Below are positions 32,520-43,094 of a DNA stretch of 59,801 bases, in pieces (the first letter of the stretch is position 1; each line of letters starts with the position of its first letter). Location: NCBI GenBank assembly GCA_009760855.2, contig WPIO01000288.1:64001-123801 (forward strand). Reading direction: 5' to 3'. The position numbers were made by a program, and so were the translations under genes. Origin of the DNA: Cristatella mucedo. Lineage: Eukaryota; Bryozoa; Phylactolaemata; Cristatellidae. The notes beneath the pieces are model-generated. The model was not told where the DNA came from. It did not search any database and saw nothing but the letters and a program-made list of their open reading frames with translations.

Positions 32520-33640
32520 AATATTATTAATAAAGCACTTGATAAAGCGCCCTCAGAGAACTCAATCTCTCTCTAGGCGCTTTTCATTTGCTGCAAAGGA
32601 AAATGCAATTGAATGGTGAGTAAAATCATGCGTCAAAGATTCCGAAAAGCGGGTGGTACGATGCTTGGCCGGATGGGGGAGTATATCTAAGAGATAGTAT
32701 GGAGCCAAAGAATGAAGTGACCTAAAAGTGAGCGACAAAACCTTGAAGTACATCCGTTGCTTGACTGGTAGCCAGTGCAGGTCGGCGAGAAGTAGAGTAA
32801 TGTGGCAACTGCAAAGCTCACGACAGACAAGCCTAGCTGCAGAGTGTTGCACCAGCTGCAATCGCCTGTTCCCACATGCCGGTAGGCCAGCGAGCAGTGA
32901 GTTGCAGAAGTCGAGACAGGATGTCACGAATGCATGGACCAACTTGGACGTGGTATCCGTAGCTAAATAAGCCCGAATTTTAGCAATGTTACGAAGCTGA
33001 AAATAGGCAGATTCGACTGTGGAGCTGATATGGTCGTTTAACGAGAGGTTACTTTGGAACATGAGAGCTGGATTTTGAGCTGAATCAACTGGAGATATGT
33101 TGGCCGAGCCAATTTTGAGCGTCAGCATTTCCAATATGTGAATCACATAAGGTTTGCCCACAACTAGTAAGTTAGTTTAATTGTCATTAAGTTTAAGAAA
33201 ATTCGCTGTCATCCGTGTGGATGTCATCAATACATGCAGCAAGTGAGTTGAGAAAATTTGAGGTGCTCGAAGGCTGGGAGGGATCAAAGCAAAGGTACAA
33301 CTGAGTGTCATCCGCATAAAAGGGAAAGCCTGGATTTTTCTTGGCAATCACATCAGCAAGAGGGAGAGTATAAACCGTGAAAAGAACCGGTCATAGCACG
33401 GAGCCCTGAGGTACGCCATATTTCAGAGGTACCTCGAATGATCTTTGTCCATTCACGTCAATACTCTGGAGTCTCCCACTGAGATAGGACCTGAACCACG
33501 GCAGAGCAGTGCCAGTGATGCCCAGGCGAGATGAGAGGCGCTCTAGATGAACTTTATGATTGATGGTATCAAAAGCTGCTGAAAGATCGAGCAAAACAAG
33601 AAATCCCACAAAAGCCTAGTAAATGTGCTTAGTTTGCTCT
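32520..33640 (-). mobile_element. LINE-A, best reverse-transcriptase copy, internally deleted
   Basis: Read on the minus strand from 33609 this gives 'FLVLLDLSAAFDTINH' (RT motif A), 'WFRSYLSGRLQSIDVNGQRS' and 'GVPQGSVL' (ends 33391). One TGA stop stands where other copies would have glycine. The same frame goes on to 'PVLFTVYTLPLADV' and 'FPFYADDTQLYL' (about 33300-33335, the catalytic YADD box). After a frame change an open stretch runs 'LHWLPVKQR' and 'LTFRSLHSLAP' to 'RTTRFSES' (32562-33161). The 'NLKSFGDRAF..KAWNSLP' segment and part of the untranslated region are deleted at about 32633, and the 3' tail follows at 32520-32600. RT copies element RNA at a nick in the genome. The copy is dead but close to intact. 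Confidence 0.92.
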
Positions 33641-33644
33641 TTTG

Positions 33645-34470
33645 AGTAAGTTACCATGTCATAGATTTTTTAGATACAATAATTAAGTATACAACTTTAA
33701 AAACGAACATTCACATCACATATTTGCGTTTTTTGTATTGAGAGCCTGAACCTAATGAGAGCTGCTCTTCCTATTCAGCCTTGAGATCGTCCAGAAACCC
33801 ATTAACCACTGCCGTAAAATAATTTTAAAATGCGATTCGGGTCCCGTTCCTCTGTGATATATTCATAATCTGTGATCTTTTTTATCTATGGTCTGGCCCA
33901 AGCTTAAAGCTTTATATTGTGTCTGTAACAGCTTTAGAAAAATATGCGGGAGGTGTAGGAAAGCAGGAGACGCATCGTCTATAGGCTAATCGCTTGGTTA
34001 GGCCCAACTTTACGTATGGTGGTGGTATCTGAACCTCCAAGTATTGAACAGCAAATTCAATTTGACTTTGCTAGTCACTATAGATAGCTTTGTCCGCCGT
34101 GGCCAGTGTGAGCGTTACAGGTACCTGACTATGAGTCTTGTATCATTTTTAAGACTTTCGGAAAATGGCTGACATCACGATTATACTTCAAGGCTCACTG
34201 AAAAATGTTGACACGAGCGTATTATTTGAGTTAAAAAAAGTGAGCGATATGATTACTGGGTTCCTCAGTTTCGGAATGAAAGAATTTTTCAATAGTGCTC
34301 CCCGATAAACTGACTGTAGAAGGTGCCATTCAATCAGGCTATGGGTTTTAGAATATACCTTTAGCGTGGTGTATACAGGCCACACTTTTGAAAATGATTA
34401 GCCTATCTTGACCACTAAATAAGCTGAAAAATAGGATCTAAAAAGCTATACCTGAAATGTCACTTTGAAA
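33645..34470. other. AT-rich, nothing recognised
   Basis: No gene or repeat family that I can support. Confidence 0.35.
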
Positions 34471-34477
34471 CAATTAT

Positions 34478-34633
34478 GCCGAGTTGCTTTGGTCCAGCGG
34501 TTAAGGTGCTCGCCCCCGACCAAGGTCTGGCTGAGGTCGTGGGCTCGAGCCCCGTGGCATATGTGAAGCGCCTGAATAGAGATTAAGTTCTCTTGGGGTG
34601 CTACACAAATGAATTATAGTATTATACTATTAT
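34478..34633 (+). mobile_element. SINE-2: tRNA-like head with a LINE-A-like 3' tail
   Basis: A tRNA-like head contains an A box (TGGTCCAGCGG, 34490-34500) and a B box (GGGCTCGAGCCC, 34541-34552), with the expected spacing for an internal pol III promoter. Directly after it comes GAAGCGCCTGAATAGAGATT to GGTGCTACACAAATG (34565-34611), the same sequence plan as the LINE-A 3' end at 3358-3400, followed by an ATT-rich tail. SINEs of this build borrow the LINE reverse transcriptase that recognises the shared tail. Other copies lie at 37705, 44822, 47415 and 50322. Confidence 0.85.
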
Positions 34634-34909
34634 TCAACGTGTTTGGTTCCTTAACAGGTAACGTTAGAAGCTCAGCATTAGAATTTCAAAGACTGTTATC
34701 TCACGGATTATTTATTTTTCTGCATTACTTTTTATTTGCCTTTTTCGGGGTAATTTGAACACTAGTGTAGTTTATGGAGCCACCCACTCACTGCCTCTTA
34801 TCCTAATATCCAACTAATTTTATTTCGCAGTACTAATGCAGATCGTACCAATCTAATCTGCCAAGAGCAAGTATAGCTTCATTAACCACTTTGCCAAATT
34901 TTAGATAGC

Positions 34910-35600
34910 AACCCTTGCTGGTCTACCGTCCTGCACAATCAGGTACTTACAGCTGCTGAACAAATCTGCAGCTAGGGTCGTCTGTCTAGAGCTTCGCATT
35001 TGCCACGTCACACCACTTGTCGCCCACGTGCACTGGCTGCCAGTGAAGCAAGCCATCGACTTCGAAGTTTGGTCACTCACTTTTAGGCCACTTCATTCCT
35101 TGGCTCCAGCCAACCTATCATATCTACTGCCCCACCAGGCTAACCATCGTACCACCTGCTTTTAAGAATCTAACTTTTTTCCTCTACACCGTACAAACGT
35201 CAAATCCTTCGGAGACTGTGCCTTAGTTCTTATGCTCCCAAAGCCTGGAACTCACTCCCAGCTTGCCTCACGACATCTCCTGACCGGATCACATTCATTA
35301 CAAAATTAAAATCGCACATATTGATCGCAGCAGTTAGTGCGTCACTGTGATTCGGCATTGTGCTAATACGTGCTGACTCTGTCGCATGCTGTAACTAGCC
35401 GCACTTGCATGCTTACATAGTAAACGTTACCCATAATCATGTTATTATTTTTGCTAATTGTGCATACTACCATTAACTATTCAATCGTGTTTCCTTTGCA
35501 GCAAATGTAAAGCACCTAGAATGAGATTGAGATCTATGAGGGCGCTTCATAAAGTGATTAATTATTATTGTAACTGTTGTGATTTTTATTATTATTACAG
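34910..35600 (+). mobile_element. LINE-A RT C-terminal region and 3' end
   Basis: Landmarks in order are TTGCTGGTCTACCGTCCTGC, 'LLNKSAARVVCLELRICHVT', 'LVAHVHWLPVKQAIDFEV', 'HSLAPANLSYLLPHQANHRT', 'SLRRLCLSSYAPKAWNSLPA' and 'CLTTSPDRITF' (to about 35300). Then come the untranslated region (GCGTCACTGTGATTCG), TTTGCAGCAAATGTAAAGCA and an ATTATTATTG tail. Several frameshifts are present. Confidence 0.9.
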
Positions 35601-35604
35601 AAAA

Positions 35605-36025
35605 GCTGTTTTCTAACACCATCCATCACTTTTACTCTAATGTGTTTGCATTATACCTTGAGATACTTGCAGTGAACAATCGAGCTATCGATAGTTGCTT
35701 TGCAGGCTTCGTTTTCTGAAAGGTAAATATGACCAGAGAGTCAATACTAAAGATAAAAGTACCAAGTTAGACTTCTCTCTGTTGTGAAATCCTTACAGAA
35801 TTCTTTTTCCTCGGTTCTTTGCAAAACCTCAATGCATGTACTCTATCCTAAAACTAGTGACCTTCATCCTGAAATTATCGTCCAAGTAAAAAACAAAAAA
35901 TAGCCCTCTAGACCCTAGTTCCAACGTCCTACATCTATGATGCATAGATTTGTTGCTGCCGTGAATATCTATCAAATATCCTTAGCCTCGGGTCTTATTG
36001 TCCCTGAACCTTTTAATAAGGCGTG
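35605..36025. other. AT-rich, nothing recognised
   Basis: No gene or repeat family seen. Confidence 0.35.
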
Positions 36026-36028
36026 TCT

Positions 36029-36203
36029 GGGGAGGCATGATGGTACACTAGATAAGGCGGTTGCTTTCATGACCAAGGTCCCGAGGTCGTGGGTTCAGTT
36101 CCTGCAGTGGGCGATCCTTTATTCCCACTGCAAGTGGTGGTGAAAGCTGTAAAAGCCGTTTGGTCGCTATAAAAAAGGGGCTGTTTAATCAGCTAGGATT
36201 ATG
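36029..36203 (+). mobile_element. SINE-1
   Basis: The head is GATGGTACACTAGATAAGGC. A mutated B box (GGGTTCAGTTCCT, about 36091-36103) follows, then the body (GCAAGTGGTGGTGAAAGCTG) and the 3' end GGCTGTTTAATCAGCTAGGA. Domain order is as in the 59.5-kb copy. Confidence 0.9.
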
Positions 36204-36370
36204 TATACGAAATATAAAAAATTACATTCTTATTTTTTATTCATACACCACCTAGTTTAATTATTTGGAATGTTATTTAGTAAAATCGGATATTACACCT
36301 ACCTCGTCATTTAATATTGAGAGTGCTATCAAGCACTACGTAGTTTCTTGTCGTAAATAGCTCGCTTGCA

Positions 36371-36601
36371 TTAATCACACGTAAAATGAGGTGTTTTTGG
36401 CTGGTTGATTAACCGGTTGAGACTATCAAAAAACACTGCCATGAAATATGCTGCTGGATAGCCTTTTATGTTCGCACTTCCAATTGCAATCTCGAGAAAT
36501 TTAGTGAGGTCACTGAGGCCGCTTAGGGGAGAAGGGGAGTGCTTGCCCGAAAACCGATCAACTTTCGTCGCCACAAGCAAGCAGAGCGTAACAAGAACCA
36601 A
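36371..36601 (-). CDS. Unrecognised open frame, possible exon or gene fragment
   Basis: A 77-codon open stretch on the minus strand contains 'SGLSDLTKFLEIAIGSANIK' and 'GYPAAYFMAVFFDSLNRLI'. This mix of residues looks more protein-like than the surrounding frames. It is bounded by stops on both sides, has no ATG at its start and no clear acceptor, and I cannot name a family. It may be a fragment of a gene, a processed pseudogene piece or chance. Confidence 0.25.
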   Translation of the reverse strand: MVLVTLCLLVATKVDRFSGKHSPSPLSGLSDLTKFLEIAIGSANIKGYPAAYFMAVFFDSLNRLINQPKTPHFTCD

Positions 36602-36609
36602 TTAGAAGC

Positions 36610-37310
36610 GGGTGCATGAAAGTGGCATATAGAATGATCATAATCTTAAAAATCACACAATTAAAAATCTTCAATGTATTTCAAAGAGTAACATCCGCAC
36701 AAAAGCAGAGATTTATTTGATTTAAATATATTTTTCGTAACGAAAGGCGAAAAAATTATTTACTTGCCTAAGTGCTACTATCAAACACTAAACTTGATTT
36801 TCAATAAAAGCAAAGACTGTGAAGAAAAATGGTCACTTTTGACTTTTTAAGGTTCACAACAACTTTGTAGGCAGCACTAATTGATCAATATTGGCTAAAA
36901 ATTTCAAAAAAGTGATCTGAGAGGCACTTTTTTAGGCTATATTTTTTTACGGACTAAGAGAACTACTCAGTGAACCCGGAAGCGGGAGGAGACTGCTGGC
37001 TGGCAGCACGACAGGAATGATACTTATGGAATTTAAAACCCCTACTTGTACAACAAATAAGGGTGTGAAAATACATATCGTAAGTCATTTCCTTGTATAA
37101 CTACAATGAGATTGTAATTTTTAGTCAATAATTTTAGAAACCGAAACAAGTTTCATATCTACAGTTGCATCTTCAATAGACGAAAGAGATTCAGGATCGA
37201 CAGGTGAGAGTTTGGAATAATACTCAGCGCATTTTAAGCTAAACCAAATGATTTGCAATTGATTAGATTAGTTTAATTATTGGTGTCTGAATTCATTAAT
37301 ACTTGGCAGT
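36610..37310. other. AT-rich, nothing recognised
   Basis: No gene or repeat family seen. Confidence 0.35.
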
Positions 37311-37312
37311 GC

Positions 37313-37445
37313 AGAATGTGAGACACCCCAGCCGTGAAGCCATTCACTAGTCAGTCGTCGAGAAAATTACGATGTTTAATAAATCCTCAGCCAAAAAGGA
37401 CGTAGACCGTATCTCATACAGACAAAGAATAAAGCGACAAACAAA
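37313..37445 (+). repeat. Dispersed repeat shared with 20640-20775
   Basis: Contains GCCGTGAAGCCATTCACTAG and GTCGAGAAAATTACGATG in the same order as the reverse complement of the 20.7-kb copy. Conserved amino acids in one frame suggest a decayed coding element of unknown family. Confidence 0.6.
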
Positions 37446-37704
37446 TTAAATATATATACTTTCTAAATTAATATCTTTGACTGCACCACGGATAACAATT
37501 TCAATATCTTAAGGACTAAACAGGATATTTCATTATTAGGTACGCTATTTTCTCGCGTCATTTAGGTATATCGGCACTTCAATAAGAGATGCCAGATTTT
37601 ATAAAGTTTATACGCTCGTCTCGCTGAGTCGAGGGTGTAGGGCCGCCAGTGGCTTAGATACATTTAGACATTCCGACAAATGAAAAGGAAATTATCCGAA
37701 GCAG

Positions 37705-37825
37705 AGCTAGGTTAGGTCCTTGTCGCCGACCTAGGCGTGGCCGAGGTCGTGGGCTTGAGCGTCGTGGCATATGTGAAGCGCCTGAATGGAGATTAAGTTC
37801 TTTTATGGCGCCATACAAATGAAAT
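37705..37825 (+). mobile_element. SINE-2, head damaged
   Basis: The B-box region (GTCGTGGGCTTGAGC) is followed by ATGTGAAGCGCCTGAATGGA and GCGCCATACAAATGAAAT. This matches the 34.5-kb copy almost base for base in the tail. The A-box part is degraded. Confidence 0.8.
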
Positions 37826-38249
37826 ATGTATACATACAAGAAAATTCTTGTTCACACTTGTGAGGTCTAGTAGCCACGCGACGCGTGGTCCGCAGGTGCC
37901 GGAGTGCTGATGCACGTGGCACGACATCGGGCACGGGAGCACCGGGTGGGAAAGATCTCTTCGCGGTTATGTGGGAAATCTAGTAATCCACCTTCACTGC
38001 ATTCGTAAAAGAAAACGAAAGCTCCGTTTGCCAATGCGGCCTTATGGGAGAGGTAATTCGTGTAAATATATAGCGTGGTCGCCGAGTTCCTTCCCCTTGC
38101 GGAATTGCAAATTAATGCGGCTTCTTTGACAAGTGTATCTACCAAGAGTTGTAAATACCAACGATCCATCAGAATGAAGGTGCCTCCCCCTTATCTGGAA
38201 AAATTGAATGTTTCAAGCAGAGGATTCATTCTAAGAATAACAATGGTGA

Positions 38250-38303
38250 CATTTGTGCATCGCCCTAAGAGAACCAAGTCTCTTTCTAGGCACTTGAAAT
38301 ATC
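38250..38303 (-). mobile_element. LINE-A/SINE-2 type 3' tail fragment
   Basis: GCATCGCCCTAAGAGAACCA and CTCTTTCTAGGCACTT are the reverse complement of the shared LINE-A/SINE-2 3' end. No head or coding part is visible. Confidence 0.55.
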
Positions 38304-39107
38304 ATATCAGAATTGAGCATTAAACCTGCTTCACAGATCCGCGATCTATTCAGCCGATTTTAGACCATTACTATAAACATATTAATAATACCTAAAGACT
38401 TGATATATTCTATCGTCGGGCCGCAGCAGATACACTCATTTCCACGTGCACAGAGTGGATCACGTCATGTGACGTATAGCGACTGAAAGCAAGCTGCAAG
38501 CAGCTTGGACTCTCTTGCATCCGGAAAGCGAGCACTGGCTTGTCTAACTCTTGCTGACTCACCTCTTTTCATTCGCTTTCGCTCTCTTTTTGGTGCACGT
38601 CGCGTCCTAGACAGACCGGAAGGCAAAATTAAGTGCAAGCACGCCCACCGGAACCAGGACTCTGAAAGCAAACGCCGTGTACATCATCGTGCAATCTGAC
38701 GAGAGGTCGTAGTGAGTGGCTTCGGAAAAACGACTTTTCTTTCGTAGAATCCTCAACGAAAGCGCGTGCTGCTAACTTCCTACTCCAGTCGACTGCAACT
38801 CCAAACGAAAGCTCGCGTGCTCCCAAACGGCCGCTCCACCGTGAAACTATTTATTTATTTATTGAAGATGGGTCCTTTGCTTTTCAAGAATTTCTCTTGC
38901 GGAAGAAACCTTAGACGATGAGTATCTGTCTTCGTCCGATTTTCATCCAAAAAAGCCATGCTTTGGTCTTTAATTGCGTAGAAGCCGCGCGACGTGTACA
39001 GAAACAAGTAGCCACCTTGAGCTGAGAGTGAGCCACGCTGCATCAAGGTCTGCAATAGTGCGAAAGCCAGAGAGTTTTACAAGCTGGCGTGCATTGCGAC
39101 CAACACG

Positions 39108-39273
39108 CGAAAGTGTAGAAAAAATTCAAGGCTGAGGGTAGAAAAACATAAAAGAAATTTAATTTTTTAAATTTTAATTAAATTTAAATAAAATAATATA
39201 ATAAATAAATATATATATAAAATAAAATTTATTTCTTTTCTTAGAAAGTGTAGAGGCTGAGGGTAGAAAAAAA
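39108..39273. repeat. AT-rich insert between duplicated flanks
   Basis: AAAGTGTAGA plus GGCTGAGGGTAGAAAAA occurs at 39110-39146 (with a 10-bp interruption) and again at 39245-39271. Between them lie about 95 bp made almost only of A and T, which are themselves partly palindromic (AAGAAATTTAATTTTTTAAA ... AAATTTATTTCTTT). Confidence 0.75.
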
Positions 39274-40570
39274 TCATCATTACGACCCACTTGAACAGCT
39301 CGCTTTATATTTTCACGCGATAGCAAAAAACGTCAAAATCCTGGCATACGGTATCATTCAGGCACACTTGTATGAGAAGTATTAGGCGAACAAGCTGACC
39401 CATAGCGAGGTGCCATCTCTATCTAAATGTTGAGCTTATCTGGTCACATTTGCAGATATTGTAAATTTCAATTGCCGGTTGAGATGCACTTTAACTTTTT
39501 ATAAATAGTTTGGAAGCGATCCTGGTCGCCAGTTCAAAGCGAGACCGCAAAATAAGCGCAGGCCAGCATTAACATATCTACTGTTCGGTAGCATTGTTGC
39601 ATTCGTAAATCTCGCGCAAATGGCGTGCAACTTAGGACGAGTTCGTGAGCTCAGCACCTACAGGCGTGTTTAGGCGTGCCGCCTCGCTTCTCGCTTGTGA
39701 TGCAGAGCCGTTTAACTGGCGTCCATAGATGCGCCCTACCTTCTCGTCTAGCTCAAGTTACCGGGAATGTTGGGAATGCAGGGGAGAGGGGCGGCGTCCG
39801 GCCCAGCTGCGTCGTAAGGAGTGCGACTCAATAGGGTCTTTAAGAGTCGGCGCGCACAGGGGTCTTGAACGGTCGGTACTACATAAAGGCCCGGGCGTTA
39901 CGTCGAGCCGATAGACCGGGGGTGGCGGCCTAGTTTTTTACTGTAGTAAGCCGCCAGCCCGCCAGTGAGCGAGTACCGTGTTCGCGCGCTGAGTTTCTGC
40001 CCCGTACGAAGATTTATTGGCCGATCGGTTACCCCAGAGGCGCGCGCCTCGCACTGCAAGAGCAAACATCTGAAAGTGGCGCACGCCTGGAGGTTTGGCC
40101 TCGACCTACATCCCCAGGTGCAGTTGAACCGTCTGGGCTCGACGCGACGCGAGTAAGCAGCCCGCCACTGACTTTCGAAGCGCCCGATACGCCAGCGGAG
40201 GCCAACGGAAAGCAGTACTTCGCCAGCTCTGCAGTTTTGACGCGGAAACTAGAACGAGCCCGAGAGCTGCGGCAAAAAGGAGGGGTATCGGGTTGCGATG
40301 ACAGTAGGAGGCGGTTTTTTCAGCAATGCCGAATAACAATAGAATAATTAAATAATGATTACCTAATAATTAAAAATTAAAATAATTAAATAATAAGGGA
40401 TAACTTTGCGCCCCGCTCGCTCAACCTGCCCGAACTGGATCTGCCGCGGCCGCGTCGGCATTCGGTGAGGTTGCGTCGCCTGACGTTTCCTTCCTTCCCG
40501 CCAGCTTTCACCGCCGGCGGAAAGAAACGCCGACGCTACCCTTTAAGCGCAAGCAAATCAGTTAATATCA
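39274..40570. other. Mixed to GC-rich, no recognisable gene
   Basis: Open frames at 39729-39914, 39965-40156 and 40106-40339 (minus) lack motifs. An AT-only island of about 70 bp (AATAATTAAATAATGATT...) lies at about 40328-40400. Confidence 0.35.
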
Positions 40571-40576
40571 TTTGTA

Positions 40577-40745
40577 CTAGCTAATTGAACGGCCTCTTTT
40601 GCATAGCGGCAGAAGAGCCTTTGCGGCTTTCACCACTGCTCGCAGCAGCGATAAACGATCGCCCACCGCAGGATTTGAACCCACGCCGTCGGGACCGAGG
40701 TCGTGAAAAGCAACCGCCTTACCCAGTGTGCCATCGCGGCTCACC
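40577..40745 (-). mobile_element. SINE-1, full length
   Basis: The 3' end is CTAGCTAATTGAACGGCCTC. The body (GCAGCAGCGATAAACGATCG) and B box (GGATTTGAACCCAC as reverse complement) follow, and the head ends CCATCGCGGCTCACC. It is GC-shifted relative to AT-region copies but has the same order. Confidence 0.92.
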
Positions 40746-40749
40746 GATC

Positions 40750-41880
40750 GGTTGGCTCCCCGCCGGGCGGGCGCGTCCCAAGAGTAAGGCGGCCGCCGGT
40801 CGGTCGATTTACGCTGGAAGAGTAGCAGCAGCGCCCGGCGGAGCGCTTCGGCGTCCTCGTTCTGCGGAGCTGCGCGTCGAAGCTTCCGTCGCTCACGGTA
40901 GCGAGCGAGCGCTCGGCGTCGCTGGCCGTGCGCTACCCGGCGCCCTCTGCCGACAGCGCTAGCCAGTCGCACGGGGACGTAGAGAGAGAGAGCCGCGGAC
41001 GAGACGCCGTTGCGCGCCGGCAGACGGCTCGTCGAGGGATAGAGCTGGCTAGCGCGGCCGCCGAGTGCAGTCGAGAGCGGCTTTCTTGCCAGGCGCGAGC
41101 GCTCGCGACACCGCGTCGAAATTCCCTCGTCATTTCAAATATCGGAGCGGAATACGGGCGCGCGCACACGTGGCAGCTGTCACGGCGCGACGATAAAATG
41201 GAACGCAGCCCCGCGGGCGACGTGGCGCCGTCAGACCCTTGGCTCTCTGCAAGGACGAAGCGGGCAGAAGATGGCTGCTAGCTTGGGTTAGTGGGTAGGA
41301 GGGCGCACTGCGGCGCCAATCGTGGCTTAGCGAGACGGTCTACTCGCACCATGCTGCGGCCAAATGTCGACGGGTTCCACTGAGCTCGATGCCAAATTCG
41401 TCACCGGCTCGGCCAAGCGACCGTCACTTTCGAGCGGTGGGCAATGCGGCGTGCCTAGACCGAAGGCGCGACCGTTGCTTCTGCGTCTCCGGTCGAAGTC
41501 TGCCTCGACCGCGCGCGCCGCGGGCAGGAAGTGGACGAGCCGTCGGTGTCTTCTGGTCGCGTGCAAAGACCTTGGCGCTTGGAGCCTCGGGCTGGCCTCG
41601 GGCACATTCATCCGCTTCCGCCCGCAATTCTTTTCGTTCAGACGCGATGTCGTTCCACCAGCGTCCCCGCATAAGCGTTGCGAGTGCGAGCAACTGGCGG
41701 GCACATCGAAGCATCGCGTGCTGACCGATCCGACCAGCAGCAGCGTTCGCTGGCAGCCTCAGACCTGACGGGTCGTCAAACTGCCCCACAGCAGCGACAG
41801 TGGGTGGGTCGGTGGGTGGGTGCGAAGTGGGCGTGGCATGAGAGCCCGGCAGGGCGGTGGGCAATCTAAAATATTAAATA
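40750..41880. other. GC-rich, CpG-dense; overlapping frames only
   Basis: Frames of 100-146 codons overlap on both strands with Arg/Ala/Ser-rich, motif-free products. I do not call any as a gene. Confidence 0.4.
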
Positions 41881-41883
41881 AAG

Positions 41884-42057
41884 ACTAGCCGATTCAACTA
41901 TCCCTCTTTTTGCGAGGAGACCGAAGAGTCGTTACGGCTATGGCTGCCGCTTGCAGCGGGGACAGAGGATCGCCCATCGCACGATTCGAACCTGCGACCT
42001 CGGTGCCGCAGGTCGTGAAAAGCAACCTCCTTACCTGGTGAGCCATAACGCTCACCT
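41884..42057 (-). mobile_element. SINE-1, full length
   Basis: Contains ACTAGCCGATTCAACTATCC, the body (GCCGCTTGCAGCGGGGACAG), B box (CGATTCGAACCTGC as reverse complement) and head (TTACCTGGTGAGCCATAACG). The order matches the family. Confidence 0.9.
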
Positions 42058-42552
42058 AGTGTACAGCATATTTCCTTCGCGATCCGAACCGCTGAAGCGT
42101 TGCTGGGCATACGGTAGTCATGGCCAGATGGCAAGCTACTTCCGGGGCAGCCGCGAGCAATTCGTCGCATAGTTTACCCGTTTTATTAGTGCTAACGGCC
42201 CGGCGGCAGAAGTCTGCAACCGCGTTCGCGCTTAGGCTCCCTTCGAGGCCTAAGCCACCGATCCGCGGAGCGGCACGACACGTGACTCTTTAGCGCTCGT
42301 TCCGGATAGGCTCGCGACGTGCCCGGGCCTGTCAGCCGGCGATGGGCCGTCGGAGGCGCCAGGCCGGCTTCGGTGCGATTCACGGCGGTTTGTGGAGCGG
42401 CCCCACCCTGGCTGGAACAGCTACCTCGTCAGCTTCCTCCTACGCCTCCCAACGCCGAGCGGAGCTGGCGCGCTTGACACCGTTGGCTGAGCGGCCGCTG
42501 AGAGCAGAGCCCACAGTGGCGATGCACTCTGACGTCCCAGAGGGAGCAGGTG

Positions 42553-42613
42553 TACAGTGCCCATAAAGAGATTGGTGTCTCTGAAGGCGCTTATGGCGAA
42601 TGTATTATTATTA
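42553..42613 (+). mobile_element. LINE-A/SINE-2 type 3' tail
   Basis: GTGCCCATAAAGAGATTGGT and CTCTGAAGGCGCTTATGGCG lead into TATTATTATTATG. No head can be identified in the GC-rich flank. It abuts a minus-strand LINE-B copy tail to tail. Confidence 0.65.
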
Positions 42614-43090
42614 TGTAATGTAAGGTATCTCCGTCTGTAGCTCCACAAAGCCATAAAGACCACGTGGGTGTTACAAGTGACAGTTTTGAATAGCCAAATC
42701 ACAGCCTAAGCAGCTTTCGGTACGCATTCGGTAGCCGACAGACTTCGTCCCACGCAACAAAGAGAAAGTGGGAAGCATAGCAGAGTCAGGAGAGCAGTTG
42801 AGGTAGTGAGTAGCGTGAAAGTAGCAGCTCACGACCTCTGAATAAAATGAGAGATAGTCGGCAGTAGGAGAGTATTGTTCGATGCGTAAGAATTGTTAAA
42901 AGAATTTCACAGTTCAGCACCTGCAGAGCTAAAGCTCCTATTGCCAACAGTCTTGAAGCGGAGGAACGGGACAGCTAATTTATTGTCCACGCTGGACCTG
43001 AGGGCGTGAAGAGGCTGAAACTAATGCAGAAGTTCAGCTAGGTACGAAGCAGCCAAGCCGTGGCGGGCCTTATGGGTCAGCGTAAGAACT
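42614..43090 (-). mobile_element. LINE-B, RT C-terminal region and 3' end
   Basis: As the reverse complement it holds, in order, CTGACCCATAAGGCCCGCCA, GAGCTAAAGC-type 'SFSSAG', the 'AADYLSFYSEVVSCYFHAT' region and the 3' end (GGCTTTGTGGAGCTACAGAC, then ACCTTACATTACAT). The untranslated part is close to that of the 51.2-kb copy. Confidence 0.88.
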
Positions 43091-43094
43091 TTGC

